Assembly (NCBI GenBank): GCA_964395315.1
Contig: CAYNBI010000005.1
Span: forward strand, 1-64,000
Source of the DNA: CAVORB01 sp964395315
GTDB taxonomy: Bacteria > Pseudomonadota > Gammaproteobacteria > Chromatiales > Chromatiaceae
Direction of reading: 5' to 3'
Length of the DNA stretch: 64,000 nucleotides
Shown here: positions 43,333 through 51,808 of the stretch, piece after piece
Layout of the letters: every line of letters begins with the position of its first letter
Numbering within the stretch: position 1 is the first letter of the stretch
Notes under the pieces: generated by a model
What the model was told of the DNA's origin: nothing
What the model saw: the letters and a program-made list of their open reading frames with translations, nothing else
Database searches by the model: none
Program-made: the position numbers and the translations under genes

Positions 43333-45744
43333 CTAGTTCCGACGTGCGTTGCCTGTCCTGGTCTTCCCGAAGAGATACGGCACCACATCGTCGAAACGCG
43401 TGACGAAGTGCACCTTGAGCCCCCTGCGAACGTGCTCGGGAACCTCCTCGAACTCGCCCCGGTTGTCCTCCGGCAGAAGGATCTCCCTGATGCCCGCACG
43501 GCGCGCGGCGATCAACTTTTCCCGCACACCGCCTATCGGGAAGACCTCGCCGGTGAGGGTCAGCTCGCCGGTCATAGCGATGCGCCGCGCGGGCTCGCCG
43601 CGCGCGAGGGACAGCAGTGCGGAGGCCATGGTGATGCCGGCGGAGGGACCGTCCTTAGGGGTGGCGCCAGCGGGCACGTGCAGGTGGATGAAGGACTTCT
43701 CGAAGAACGACGGGTCGGCGCCAAAGGCCACCGCGTGACTCACGATATAACCGTAGGCGATCTCCGCTGACTCCTTCATGACGTCGCCGAGCTGCCCGGT
43801 GAGCTTGAAGCCGCGGTTGAACGCGTGGGTGGCGGCGGCCTCGATGCTCAGGGTGGCGCCGCCCATGGCTGTCCACGCCAGCCCGGTGACCACGCCGGGC
43901 CCGGACAGGCGGCGCTCGTCGCGGAATACCGGGCTGCCGAGGTAGCCCTTGAGGTCGTCCGCGGTGACCTTGATCGGCGCCTCATCTCCCTCGAGAATCT
44001 TAACCGCGCACTTGCGCACGATTTTGCCGAGCTGTTTCTCCAGGCGACGTACGCCCGCGTCCCGCGCATAGCCCTCGATCAGGGTGCGGAGGGTGGCCGA
44101 GTCGAGCTTGATCGCGGCCTTGGCCAGGCCGGCCCGCTGAACCTGGCGCGGCAGGAGGTATTTCCTGGCGATCTGCAGCTTCTCCTCAGCGATGTAGCCG
44201 GAGAGCTGGATCACCTCCATGCGGTCGAGCAGCGGTCCAGGAATGGTGTCTAGCTGGTTGGCGGTGCATACGAAGAGCGCCTTGGACAGGTCGAAGCGCA
44301 GGTCAAGGTAGTGGTCGAGGAAGTCGGCGTTCTGCTCCGGGTCCAGCACCTCCAGCAGCGCCGAGGCGGGATCGCCGTGGTAGGAGGCCCCGACCTTGTC
44401 GATCTCGTCGAGCATGATGACCGGGTTGGCGGTGCCGGCGTCGCGCATCGCCTGGATGAACTTGCCCGGCATGGCGCCGATGTAGGTGCGCCGGTGGCCC
44501 TTGATCTCGGCCTCGTCGCGGATGCCGCCGACCGAGAAGCGGTAGAAGCGCCGGCCGAGGGCGTCCGCGATGGAGTGCCCGATGGAGGTCTTTCCCACGC
44601 CCGGCGGGCCGACCAGCAGGATGATGGAGCCCGCGATCTCCCCCTTGTGGATGCCGACGGCGAGGAACTCGAGGATGCGCTTCTTGACGTCCTCGAGCCC
44701 GTAGTGATCGCGGTCGAGCACCCGGCGCGCGCGCTTGAGATCGAGCTTGTCCCTGGAGTGGACGCCCCAGGGGAGCAGGCTGATCCAGTCGAGGTAGTTG
44801 CGCGTGACCGCGTACTCCGGCGACCCGGTTTCCAGGATCGCCATCTTGTCCAGCTCCTCCTCGATCCGCTTCTCCGCCTCCTTGGTCAGGGTGAGCTTGG
44901 CGAGGCGGCCCTTGAACTTGTCGAGCTCGGCGGTACGGTCGTCCTTGGCGATGCCGAGCTCCTTTTGGATCGCCTTGAGCTGCTCTCGGAGGAAGAACTC
45001 GCGCTGCTGCTTCTGCATCCGCTCCTCGACCGAGCGGCGGATCTTCTGCTGGGCGCGGGCGAGCTCGAGCTCGTTGTTGAGCAATACCAGCACCTTTTCC
45101 ATGCGCGGCAGCAGATCCACCGTCTCCAACACCTCCTGCAGCTGTTCCTTGCTGGAGGTGGTGAGGCTGGCGGCGAAGTCGGAGAGATGGGAGGGGTCCT
45201 CCGGGCCGAAGCGGTCGAGGAACATGCGCAGCTCCTCGACGTACAGGGGGTTGAGCGGCAGCAGCTCCTTGATGGTATTGATCACCGCCATGGCGTAGGC
45301 CTTGATCTGCGCGTCGGGCGGGCCGATGAACTCCGGAAGATAGTCAACGCGCGCCGAGAACGGGGCCTTGCCCGCTACCCAGCCGGAGATACGGAAGCGC
45401 TGCAGGCACTCCACCAGCACCTGGAGATGACCGTCCTCCTGGTGCACCCGGTGCACGCGGCAGGCGGTGCCCACCGCACGGAAGTCGGCGGTGCCCGCCT
45501 CCTCGGCGGTCTCGGCACCCACTAATACCACGCCGAGGATCTTGTGCTCGGTCTCGCCGACCGCCTTGAGCGTGGGCGCCCAATGCCCGGCATCCATCAG
45601 CAGGGGAACGGCCTGTCCGGGAAAGAAGGGGCGCGCCGCTACCGGGAGCAGATGGATCAGCCCGGGGAGCACCTCGTTGGCCTTCGCCAGCGTGCCCGGG
45701 TTGAGAGATTCCGTGTCGGTGTCGCCTTCTGCGCCTTGGTTCAT
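43333..45744 (-). CDS. lon: ATP-dependent protease Lon
   Basis: 803 residues, complete LonA: N-terminal substrate domain, AAA+ domain with Walker A GPPGVGKT (379-386) and Walker B MLDEIDK, and the C-terminal Ser-Lys peptidase with S701 in PKDGPSAGITMASALLS. Lon degrades misfolded and regulatory proteins in the cytoplasm. It is next to rsmA on the same strand, but 46 bases apart and probably separately expressed. Confidence 0.98.
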   Translation of the reverse strand: MNQGAEGDTDTESLNPGTLAKANEVLPGLIHLLPVAARPFFPGQAVPLLMDAGHWAPTLKAVGETEHKILGVVLVGAETAEEAGTADFRAVGTACRVHRVHQEDGHLQVLVECLQRFRISGWVAGKAPFSARVDYLPEFIGPPDAQIKAYAMAVINTIKELLPLNPLYVEELRMFLDRFGPEDPSHLSDFAASLTTSSKEQLQEVLETVDLLPRMEKVLVLLNNELELARAQQKIRRSVEERMQKQQREFFLREQLKAIQKELGIAKDDRTAELDKFKGRLAKLTLTKEAEKRIEEELDKMAILETGSPEYAVTRNYLDWISLLPWGVHSRDKLDLKRARRVLDRDHYGLEDVKKRILEFLAVGIHKGEIAGSIILLVGPPGVGKTSIGHSIADALGRRFYRFSVGGIRDEAEIKGHRRTYIGAMPGKFIQAMRDAGTANPVIMLDEIDKVGASYHGDPASALLEVLDPEQNADFLDHYLDLRFDLSKALFVCTANQLDTIPGPLLDRMEVIQLSGYIAEEKLQIARKYLLPRQVQRAGLAKAAIKLDSATLRTLIEGYARDAGVRRLEKQLGKIVRKCAVKILEGDEAPIKVTADDLKGYLGSPVFRDERRLSGPGVVTGLAWTAMGGATLSIEAAATHAFNRGFKLTGQLGDVMKESAEIAYGYIVSHAVAFGADPSFFEKSFIHLHVPAGATPKDGPSAGITMASALLSLARGEPARRIAMTGELTLTGEVFPIGGVREKLIAARRAGIREILLPEDNRGEFEEVPEHVRRGLKVHFVTRFDDVVPYLFGKTRTGNARRN

Positions 45745-45791
45745 TCACTGCCCCTCGGTCACGCTCAAACCTTACATTTCGCGGTTTTATC

Positions 45792-46586
45792 TCAGGGCTG
45801 AAGCGCGGATTTGCAAGCCGCGTTGGCGAGCCTGACGAAGGTCTCCGGCCCCAGCGTCTCCGCCCGGCATCCGGGGTCGATTTCCTCGGCTTCGATGAGG
45901 ACCTCGGAGACCAGCCCCTTGAGGCAGTTGCGCAGCGTCTTGCGGCGTTGGGCAAACGCCTGCGCCACCAATCGCGATAGGAAAGCGGGGTTGTCGACCG
46001 GGTACGGCAGCGGACGGTAAGGGGTGAGCCGGAGAAAGGCGGAATCCACCTTCGGCGCCGGATGGAAGGCGCCGGGGCGGATAGTGAAGAGGGCGGTGGC
46101 TCGACAGTAGACCTGGATCATCACCGAGAGCCGACCGTAGGTCTTCGAGCCGGGCGCCGCGGTGATGCGGTCGACCACCTCCCTCTGCAGCATGAAATGC
46201 ATATCCTGGATGCACCGGGCCTGGTCGAGGAATCGGAACAGCAGCGGCGTCGAGATGTTATAGGGCAGATTGCCGACCAGGCGCAGCCTCCCGCCCACGG
46301 GGGCGAGCGCGCAAAGATCGAACGCCAGGGCGTCGGCGAGGTGGAGGTTGAGCTCTCCCAGCTCTGCGCATTGGCGGGCCAAGGGCTCGATCAGGTCCCG
46401 ATCGAGCTCCACGGCGTCGAGCCGGCCTGCAGCGCGTAGCAGCTCGCCGGTGATGGCGCCGCGGCCGGGGCCGATCTCGACCAGATGCTCGCCCGGGACG
46501 GGCGCCACGGCCGCGACGATGCGCCGGATGACGGTCTGGTCGTGGAGGAAGTTCTGGCCGAACCTTTTCCTGGGACGGTGGCTCAA
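45792..46586 (-). CDS. rsmA: 16S rRNA dimethyltransferase RsmA (KsgA)
   Basis: 264 residues. RsmA motifs: RKRFGQNFLHDQTVIRRI, the SAM site VEIGPGRGAITGELL, LVGNLPYNISTPLLF and FHPAPKVDSAFLRL. It dimethylates two adjacent adenosines in helix 45 of 16S rRNA late in 30S assembly. Full length. Confidence 0.97.
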   Translation of the reverse strand: MSHRPRKRFGQNFLHDQTVIRRIVAAVAPVPGEHLVEIGPGRGAITGELLRAAGRLDAVELDRDLIEPLARQCAELGELNLHLADALAFDLCALAPVGGRLRLVGNLPYNISTPLLFRFLDQARCIQDMHFMLQREVVDRITAAPGSKTYGRLSVMIQVYCRATALFTIRPGAFHPAPKVDSAFLRLTPYRPLPYPVDNPAFLSRLVAQAFAQRRKTLRNCLKGLVSEVLIEAEEIDPGCRAETLGPETFVRLANAACKSALQP

Positions 46587-46743
46587 GGGGTTGTCTTGGC
46601 GATTGCTAGAGAAATGAATGAGTTAAGTTTCGGGTAAAACCAAAGGTCTGCGCAAATCAGGGTGTTGGGGATGCGTGGGAGAAGAGAGTGGGTCGCTTCG
46701 ATTCTTCCGGCGGGCGCTTTCTGAGCGCACGCGATGAAATTGG

Positions 46744-46773
46744 GGCACAAGGCTGCGGTTGCAGCCTTGTGCC
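46744..46773. repeat. Perfect 13-bp inverted repeat (hairpin)
   Basis: Arms GGCACAAGGCTGC and GCAGCCTTGTGCC with a four-base GGTT loop. It lies 27 bases past the stop of the methyltransferase gene on the minus strand, so it probably ends or protects that transcript. There is no clear T-tract. Confidence 0.7.
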
Positions 46774-46799
46774 ATTGCGGGTCTTGTCAGATTCGATCC

Positions 46800-47549
46800 C
46801 TAACGCCATCCCGACCCTCCCGGAGACCTGGTGGCCACCATTCGGATCATGCCAAACAAGCCGGTCCCCGTACTCGTTTCGAACCCGCACCACTCCAACT
46901 GCTCCTTCAGCCGCCGGGCTTCAATCCTCAGTTTCTGATAGGCACTCACCCGCATCACCCATCCGCTTTTCTTACGCTCGTGCAGGATATCGTGCACCCG
47001 CACCGAGGTTGCGTCGTACTCAAGGAAGCAAGTCAATAGTCTGGCCTCGTCACTTTGCACGGCAATGAAGCGGCGCTCGTCTTCCAGTGGGGCGGAGTAG
47101 TCCCGGAAGGAGACAACGAATTGACCATTCGGGGCGATGCGTGCGGCCGCGGATTGAACCAGAGACATCACCTCCCCCATATCCGCCAGGTGGGTAAGCG
47201 TGTCGCCCATGCACAGAATGAGATCGGGCGTATCCGCCAAATGCCGTTCGAAGTTCCGCATATCGTCTAGAACGGGGGTGATAAGCGCGCCCGGCGCTTG
47301 CGCTTTCAACTCCTCCAGCAACTGCGCTGATGAGTCGATCGCGAGGACCCTCCATCCCTGTCTCGCCAACGGTATGGCATGCATACCGAAACCCGCGCCC
47401 AAATCCACCGCGTATCTGCCGTCGCCGCTCGCAAGCCCGATTTCCGCGAGCTCCCGCTGTCCGCACGACACGGCGTTCTCGATTCCGCCAGCCATCCACG
47501 AGTACACGGGCGCCAGATGTTTTTCATAATGCTGAGATACTGATGCCAT
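46800..47549 (-). CDS. Class I SAM-dependent methyltransferase
   Basis: 249 residues. Motif I AVDLGAGFGMHAIPLARQG, motif II ALITPVLDDMRNF, motif IV DLILCMGDTLTHLADM and the post-I acidic residue AIDSSAQL. The C-terminal half resembles small-molecule methyltransferases more than nucleic-acid ones. The substrate is unknown. It is 18 bases from the AhpD-like gene upstream, on the same strand, and may be the last gene of that cassette. Confidence 0.82.
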   Translation of the reverse strand: MASVSQHYEKHLAPVYSWMAGGIENAVSCGQRELAEIGLASGDGRYAVDLGAGFGMHAIPLARQGWRVLAIDSSAQLLEELKAQAPGALITPVLDDMRNFERHLADTPDLILCMGDTLTHLADMGEVMSLVQSAAARIAPNGQFVVSFRDYSAPLEDERRFIAVQSDEARLLTCFLEYDATSVRVHDILHERKKSGWVMRVSAYQKLRIEARRLKEQLEWCGFETSTGTGLFGMIRMVATRSPGGSGWR

Positions 47550-47567
47550 TGTCTTGTCAGTCTCCCT

Positions 47568-48674
47568 TTATGCCGCCTCTCCCAGGCCCGCCGTCTGTCC
47601 TTCCAGGACACGCGCGATACGGGCAGCAAAGCGGCGGGCCGCGGCATAGGAACACCACGCCAGGACCCGTATGAAGTCGGTCTGATCCGTCACCTGCGAA
47701 TGCACGGGATCGACGAGGCTGCCGCCCACCTGATACGGCGCCTTGGCCAGGACCAGCGCCAGCCGTGCGATCGGCCGGTCTGCGTCGCGCAAGCCCTCGA
47801 GTTCCGCTTCTACCCAGCTCCGGCTCATCGGCATCATCTCGCCATCCCATTTGGACAGCGAACGGCACACCGCCTCCCGCACATCCGCTGAAATCACGAA
47901 GCGCGCCTCCTGCTCGACGGCCGCTACCCACCGCGACACGGCCTGGGCGATGCGCGCATTCCCTTTTGCCCATTCCATATCGTCGGGCAGCGGCGCCACC
48001 GGCAGCAGCTCCAGCGCCTTACCGGGAAGCAGCGGCCTGGCCTTGGTGACGCGCAACTCTATACCGAACAGGCGCAGCAGTGCCGACTTCACGGCTTGTG
48101 GCCCGAACGGTGCGGCTACCGGTGAACCCGCCATCACGACGTGGCTGTACCGGTTGATGTCGCTCATGGCCATCAGCGCGGCGATGACTTCGGGCAGTTG
48201 CGTTTCGGTAAACGGTGTCATCGGAATATCGCCTTCGCCAAAGCCGGTTATCGCGCGAACCCATTCGATGCGGCGCCGCAGCGTCTGATCCATTCGGTCC
48301 AGACGGTTCCTGGCGAAGATGTCCGCCGCCGCGCCATGCGCTCTGCCGGCATGGACCAGGCTGACCAGCATGTCCTCGCAATACGGGCAGTCATTGATCT
48401 GCGACAGTACGGCGGTCATGGCCTCCTTGTGGGTCCGTTCGACCTGGTCGTCGACCAGGATCGATTCCCGGCCCAGCGTCCAGATTGCAGCAAGCAGTGT
48501 CGGCACCCTGGACCGGCTGGTCAGCGATCCGTTCAGGAAGAAGTCCTGCGCGATCATGTCGTAGACAGTCCGCACCAGGCCAGTAGCGGCCTTTCTGGGT
48601 ACCGACTCGACATAGCGCATGGTATTTGTCGACAGGCGGTCGAACAGTTCGAAGCGCAATTCGGTGGGAAGCAT
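47568..48674 (-). CDS. AhpD/carboxymuconolactone decarboxylase-like protein
   Basis: 368 residues, alpha-helical. The DCPYCEDMLVSLVHAG segment (C96, C99) is the CxxC plus downstream His of AhpD-type peroxidase-like proteins, set in the usual helical bundle (EAMTAVLSQIN before, AHGAAADIFARNR after). It is about twice the length of a single AhpD domain, and the second half shows no second CxxC. Redox or peroxide handling is likely, but the substrate is not known. Confidence 0.72.
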   Translation of the reverse strand: MLPTELRFELFDRLSTNTMRYVESVPRKAATGLVRTVYDMIAQDFFLNGSLTSRSRVPTLLAAIWTLGRESILVDDQVERTHKEAMTAVLSQINDCPYCEDMLVSLVHAGRAHGAAADIFARNRLDRMDQTLRRRIEWVRAITGFGEGDIPMTPFTETQLPEVIAALMAMSDINRYSHVVMAGSPVAAPFGPQAVKSALLRLFGIELRVTKARPLLPGKALELLPVAPLPDDMEWAKGNARIAQAVSRWVAAVEQEARFVISADVREAVCRSLSKWDGEMMPMSRSWVEAELEGLRDADRPIARLALVLAKAPYQVGGSLVDPVHSQVTDQTDFIRVLAWCSYAAARRFAARIARVLEGQTAGLGEAA

Positions 48675-48804
48675 GTGGTACCTCCTTCGGTCAGCAGCTT
48701 GAAGTCCGATGGAAGGGATCGCGACCGATTCACAGCGGGCCGGCGGGGCGGGTACGAATCCCGCGTAGCCGCCCCGCGCAATGCCGCGACGACGCTGCCG
48801 GTGG

Positions 48805-49146
48805 TTAGCCGTGATCCTGCTGAACCGTCACCGTCTGAAAGCGGATCTTGCCGTCGCGGACCACGAAGGTGTCGGTAGCGCGCCGTATCCAGGGTTGTGC
48901 CTGCCAGAGGATGTAGGCCACTTCGCCGGCTACCTCGCGCCGTTCGATCGTAGCGTGGTCAATAAAACCCTCGGGGAGCCTGCCGAAGAGGGAGTCGAAG
49001 AACTGGCGAATCTCTGCGCGTCCTCGGTAGGTGGCGTCCTGGGTGATAAGCACAGAGTCGTCGGTGTAGTCCCGCATGATGGCTTCGGGACCGATTCGGG
49101 CGGCATCGAAGTGGTTCTGTAGTACGCGTTCGGTCGAGGTGGTCAT
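48805..49146 (-). CDS. NTF2/SnoaL-like protein
   Basis: 113 residues from the ATG at 49146, which has AAGGAGA at the right distance. Cone-shaped SnoaL fold: LQNHFDAARIGPEAIMRDYTDDSVLITQDATYRGRAEIRQFF, then ERREVAGEVAYILWQA and DTFVVRDGKI. Members are small-molecule isomerases, cyclases or binding proteins. The active-site residues do not decide which. It is in the HxlR-linked cassette. Confidence 0.8.
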   Translation of the reverse strand: MTTSTERVLQNHFDAARIGPEAIMRDYTDDSVLITQDATYRGRAEIRQFFDSLFGRLPEGFIDHATIERREVAGEVAYILWQAQPWIRRATDTFVVRDGKIRFQTVTVQQDHG

Positions 49147-49205
49147 GTTTGTTCTCCTTGGGGTCATGCCAAACTGATTGAGAATGGGTCTTGGCCGCGG
49201 GCCGA

Positions 49206-50093
49206 TCAGCGGCGCACTGCGGCCACTTCGAGATATTCCGCCTGTAGGTTCACGGAGCCGTCTTCGGCGCTGTTATGTGCGGCGAACACCGCTTCGAGTC
49301 CTGCATGCAGGGATCGTCGCTCGGGGGCGTCCAGGGCCTCGAAGGCCCGCTTAATCGGACCATAGTTGGAGCGGAAGAAGTCGACGACTTCGCATTCGGA
49401 GAACGGATACCGCCATGCGGGGTAGGTCTTGCGGGTCAGACGGATATCCGAGAAGTGGTCGCCAAGGCGTCGCAAAGCCGTGGCCTCGTCGCCCCAGAGC
49501 AAGGGCGAGGGTAAACCTGCCGGCGGCGGAACGTGGCCCGCGACGGTCTTGAACATCAATCCCACCATGCCGCCTGGCGTCCAGTTGGCCATGTACAAGC
49601 GACCACCGGTTCGGCACACGCGAGCGAGTTCGGCCGCTACCCGCTCGGGACGCGGCGCAAACATCGCGCCGATCAGGCTGATCACTACATCGAATGAGGC
49701 GTCCGCAACGGGCAGCTGTTCGGCATCGCCCTCATCGAAACGGGCCGTCACCCCCTCCTTCGCAGCCCGGCGACGGGCATGGTCGATAAGATTGCTGGCG
49801 ATATCGATGCCGTGCACGCGCAGGCCGCGACGCGCTGCGGGTATCGCCGTCTGCCCCGCGCCGCAGGCCACATCGAGCAGGCGTTCTTGGGATTCCATGT
49901 GCCAGCCGTCCAGTATTCGTCGTGCGCCGGGCTCCATGTAAGTGGCGAATCGGGCGTAGTCGCCGTCCATCCAGGTCGCCTTCAGCTTGGCCTTAATGGC
50001 ATCGATTCCCGGGGACTGCAGCGGCGCATCGCCGATACTGGCTCCCTGTTCGTACGCGCGCTCCAGGTCATGGGCTGTGGCTAGGTTCGTCAT
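49206..50093 (-). CDS. Class I SAM-dependent methyltransferase of the HxlR-linked cassette
   Basis: 295 residues. Motif I LLDVACGAGQTAIPAARRG, post-I HGIDIASNLIDHARRRA, motif II FDEGDAEQLPVADASFDVVISLIGAMFAPRPERVAAEL in the ubiE/arsM-like style. The ATG at 50093 follows TAGGAGA. It is the first gene reading away from the divergent HxlR gene and so is the most likely direct target of it. The small-molecule substrate is unknown. Confidence 0.83.
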   Translation of the reverse strand: MTNLATAHDLERAYEQGASIGDAPLQSPGIDAIKAKLKATWMDGDYARFATYMEPGARRILDGWHMESQERLLDVACGAGQTAIPAARRGLRVHGIDIASNLIDHARRRAAKEGVTARFDEGDAEQLPVADASFDVVISLIGAMFAPRPERVAAELARVCRTGGRLYMANWTPGGMVGLMFKTVAGHVPPPAGLPSPLLWGDEATALRRLGDHFSDIRLTRKTYPAWRYPFSECEVVDFFRSNYGPIKRAFEALDAPERRSLHAGLEAVFAAHNSAEDGSVNLQAEYLEVAAVRR

Positions 50094-50196
50094 CGCTGTT
50101 TCTCCTACGTGGCTGTTGGTGTTTGCCTCCGGGAATGACATCCACCCCGGTGTTGTCAGCGTAGGAGTGAGGGGTCTGACGAACTACTGAGCGGAA

Positions 50197-50213
50197 TGTA
50201 GTAACCCACTACA
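50197..50213. promoter_or_regulatory. Perfect palindromic operator candidate between divergent genes
   Basis: TGTAGT-AACCC-ACTACA, a perfect 6+6 dyad with a 5-base centre, midway between the methyltransferase start and the HxlR start. A further ACTACT half-site lies at 50183-50188. The spacing suits a dimeric winged-helix protein such as the adjacent HxlR regulator. Confidence 0.6.
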
Positions 50214-50272
50214 CTTTGCGTAGCAAACGGCCTCGCATCGAACTTCACGTTTTTCCTTTCCAAGGGTGACGA

Positions 50273-50968
50273 ATGATCCAGTACAACCAGTTTTGCCCGG
50301 TGTCCAAGACTGCGGAAGTGCTCGGGGAAAAGTGGACGTTGCTCATCGTGCGAGAGCTGGTGCTCGGCGCAACGCGGTTCTCCAAGATCCAGCGGGCCAT
50401 TCCGCGCATCTCTCCGACCATCCTCAACAAGCGGCTCGCCGAACTGCAGGCGCATGGAGTGATCGTGCGCAAGCGGATTCCGGAGCAGCAGGGCTTCGAA
50501 TATCGGCTCACGGAAAGTGGCCGGGAACTCTACCCCTTGATTGTGCAGATGGCGCAGTGGGGCATGCGCTGGACGCGAAGCACCATGAGCGACGAGGACC
50601 TGGATGTAGAACTGCTGATGTCGGAGATCCAACGCCGCATCGATCCGAATAAGCTGCCCGGCGGACGGACCGTCTTGAAGTTCCGCTATACGGACCTGAG
50701 CAAATTCGCCGAATGGTGGGTCAAGATCGACGATGGCAAGGCGGAACTCTGTCTGGAGGATCCCGGCGACGAGGTGGACGTGTATTTCACCACGACGCTC
50801 AGGACGATGACCGAGGTCTGGATGGGCGACCTTTCGCTCAAGAAAGCCCAGGCTGATGGCCGTCTAAAGATCGTCGGCCCGACCAGTCTCCTCCGTAACT
50901 TGCGCTCATGGTTCCCATTGTATCTTTATGCCGATATCCGCCCGCAGTCAGCGTCGGAGCATCGCTGA
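50273..50968 (+). CDS. HxlR-family transcriptional regulator with SCP2-like C-terminus
   Basis: 231 residues. The first 100 are an HxlR winged helix: FCPVSKTAEVLGEKWTLLIVRELVLGATRFSKIQRAIPRISPTILNKRL. The C-terminal half (GRTVLKFRYTDLSKFAEWWVKIDDGKAELCLEDPGDEVDVYFTTTLRTMTEVWMGDLSLKKAQADGRLKIVG) has the pattern of an SCP2 sterol-carrier domain, so it may bind a hydrophobic ligand. Typical HxlR proteins are only the first half. It is divergent from the cassette it probably controls. Confidence 0.85.
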   Translation: MIQYNQFCPVSKTAEVLGEKWTLLIVRELVLGATRFSKIQRAIPRISPTILNKRLAELQAHGVIVRKRIPEQQGFEYRLTESGRELYPLIVQMAQWGMRWTRSTMSDEDLDVELLMSEIQRRIDPNKLPGGRTVLKFRYTDLSKFAEWWVKIDDGKAELCLEDPGDEVDVYFTTTLRTMTEVWMGDLSLKKAQADGRLKIVGPTSLLRNLRSWFPLYLYADIRPQSASEHR

Positions 50969-51808
50969 CTTGCGACGCGCCGTCTCGTAGCCGCGGGCGA
51001 CATACAGAGCGAATTTGCGGAGAGCCGAGTGACAAGGACAGGTGTACCACGATAAAGCGCATGAGAATTGACGTCGAAATCGTGGATAGTCCTCATAGGC
51101 CCGTCTAAATCAGCAGAAAGTGCACAAAACCCTCTACGGGAGACAGTCCTGGCCGCACCTTCTCCTGGTACGGTGGGGCAAGGGGTGGTCCTGGCGTTTT
51201 GCGTAAGATTACCGACGATTATGAATTAGAGGGCTTATGGTGCCCATGAGTACTGGGGTGTTGGGTATTCGCGGCGATGGACTCGCGCTCGCTTCGCGCT
51301 TGCGGCAGTGGGTCGGCATCACGTCGCCAGACGCATCAGCGGCGCTGGGCCTGTTTCGGAAATTCGCCGCTGGCGCCGCTGCCACCCTTTTCGGAAACCT
51401 GTTGTGCGGCGGTCCCGATCGCCTTGATCCGACGCATGCCTGATGCTGAGTTGCGGCTGGCAGGGCCGACACCGTCGGTTCGGTCGTGTGTATCAAGCTC
51501 GCGTTTGTGAGGTACCCAGCGCACCAGAAAACAACCACCCCCGGCGACAATTCTGGGCGAAACGCTTACGCGGTCGATGTCCAGTCGCTCCGGTGGGAAA
51601 CCGCGCACCCAAAAGGATGCTCTACCCGACAATCGTTCGGAAAGAGATCAGTTAACACAATGAGATTCGTCAAAACTTTCTGGCCGCGACTCGGGGCGTC
51701 CAGTAATATCGCAACCTTCGTAACATCGCCGTAAGAATCATGCGACGCGCTGCGCCAGGCGGGTCGCGGTCAAGAGCAAACGCCCCGAGGAGGTGAAACC
51801 GCGCCACC
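50969..51808. other. Gene-free stretch of about 840 bases
   Basis: Short frames exist on both strands but none has a start, codon pattern and family match together. Composition is a bit less GC-rich than the genes around it. It is the longest non-coding interval in the window and separates the HxlR cassette from the CHAD/ParA unit. I recognise no transposase or RNA gene in it. Confidence 0.5.

Noticed and set aside
51209..51734. Small overlapping frames on both strands in the 51-kb gap
   Set aside because: No start signals, codon bias or recognisable family; a decayed mobile element was considered but no transposase motif was seen.
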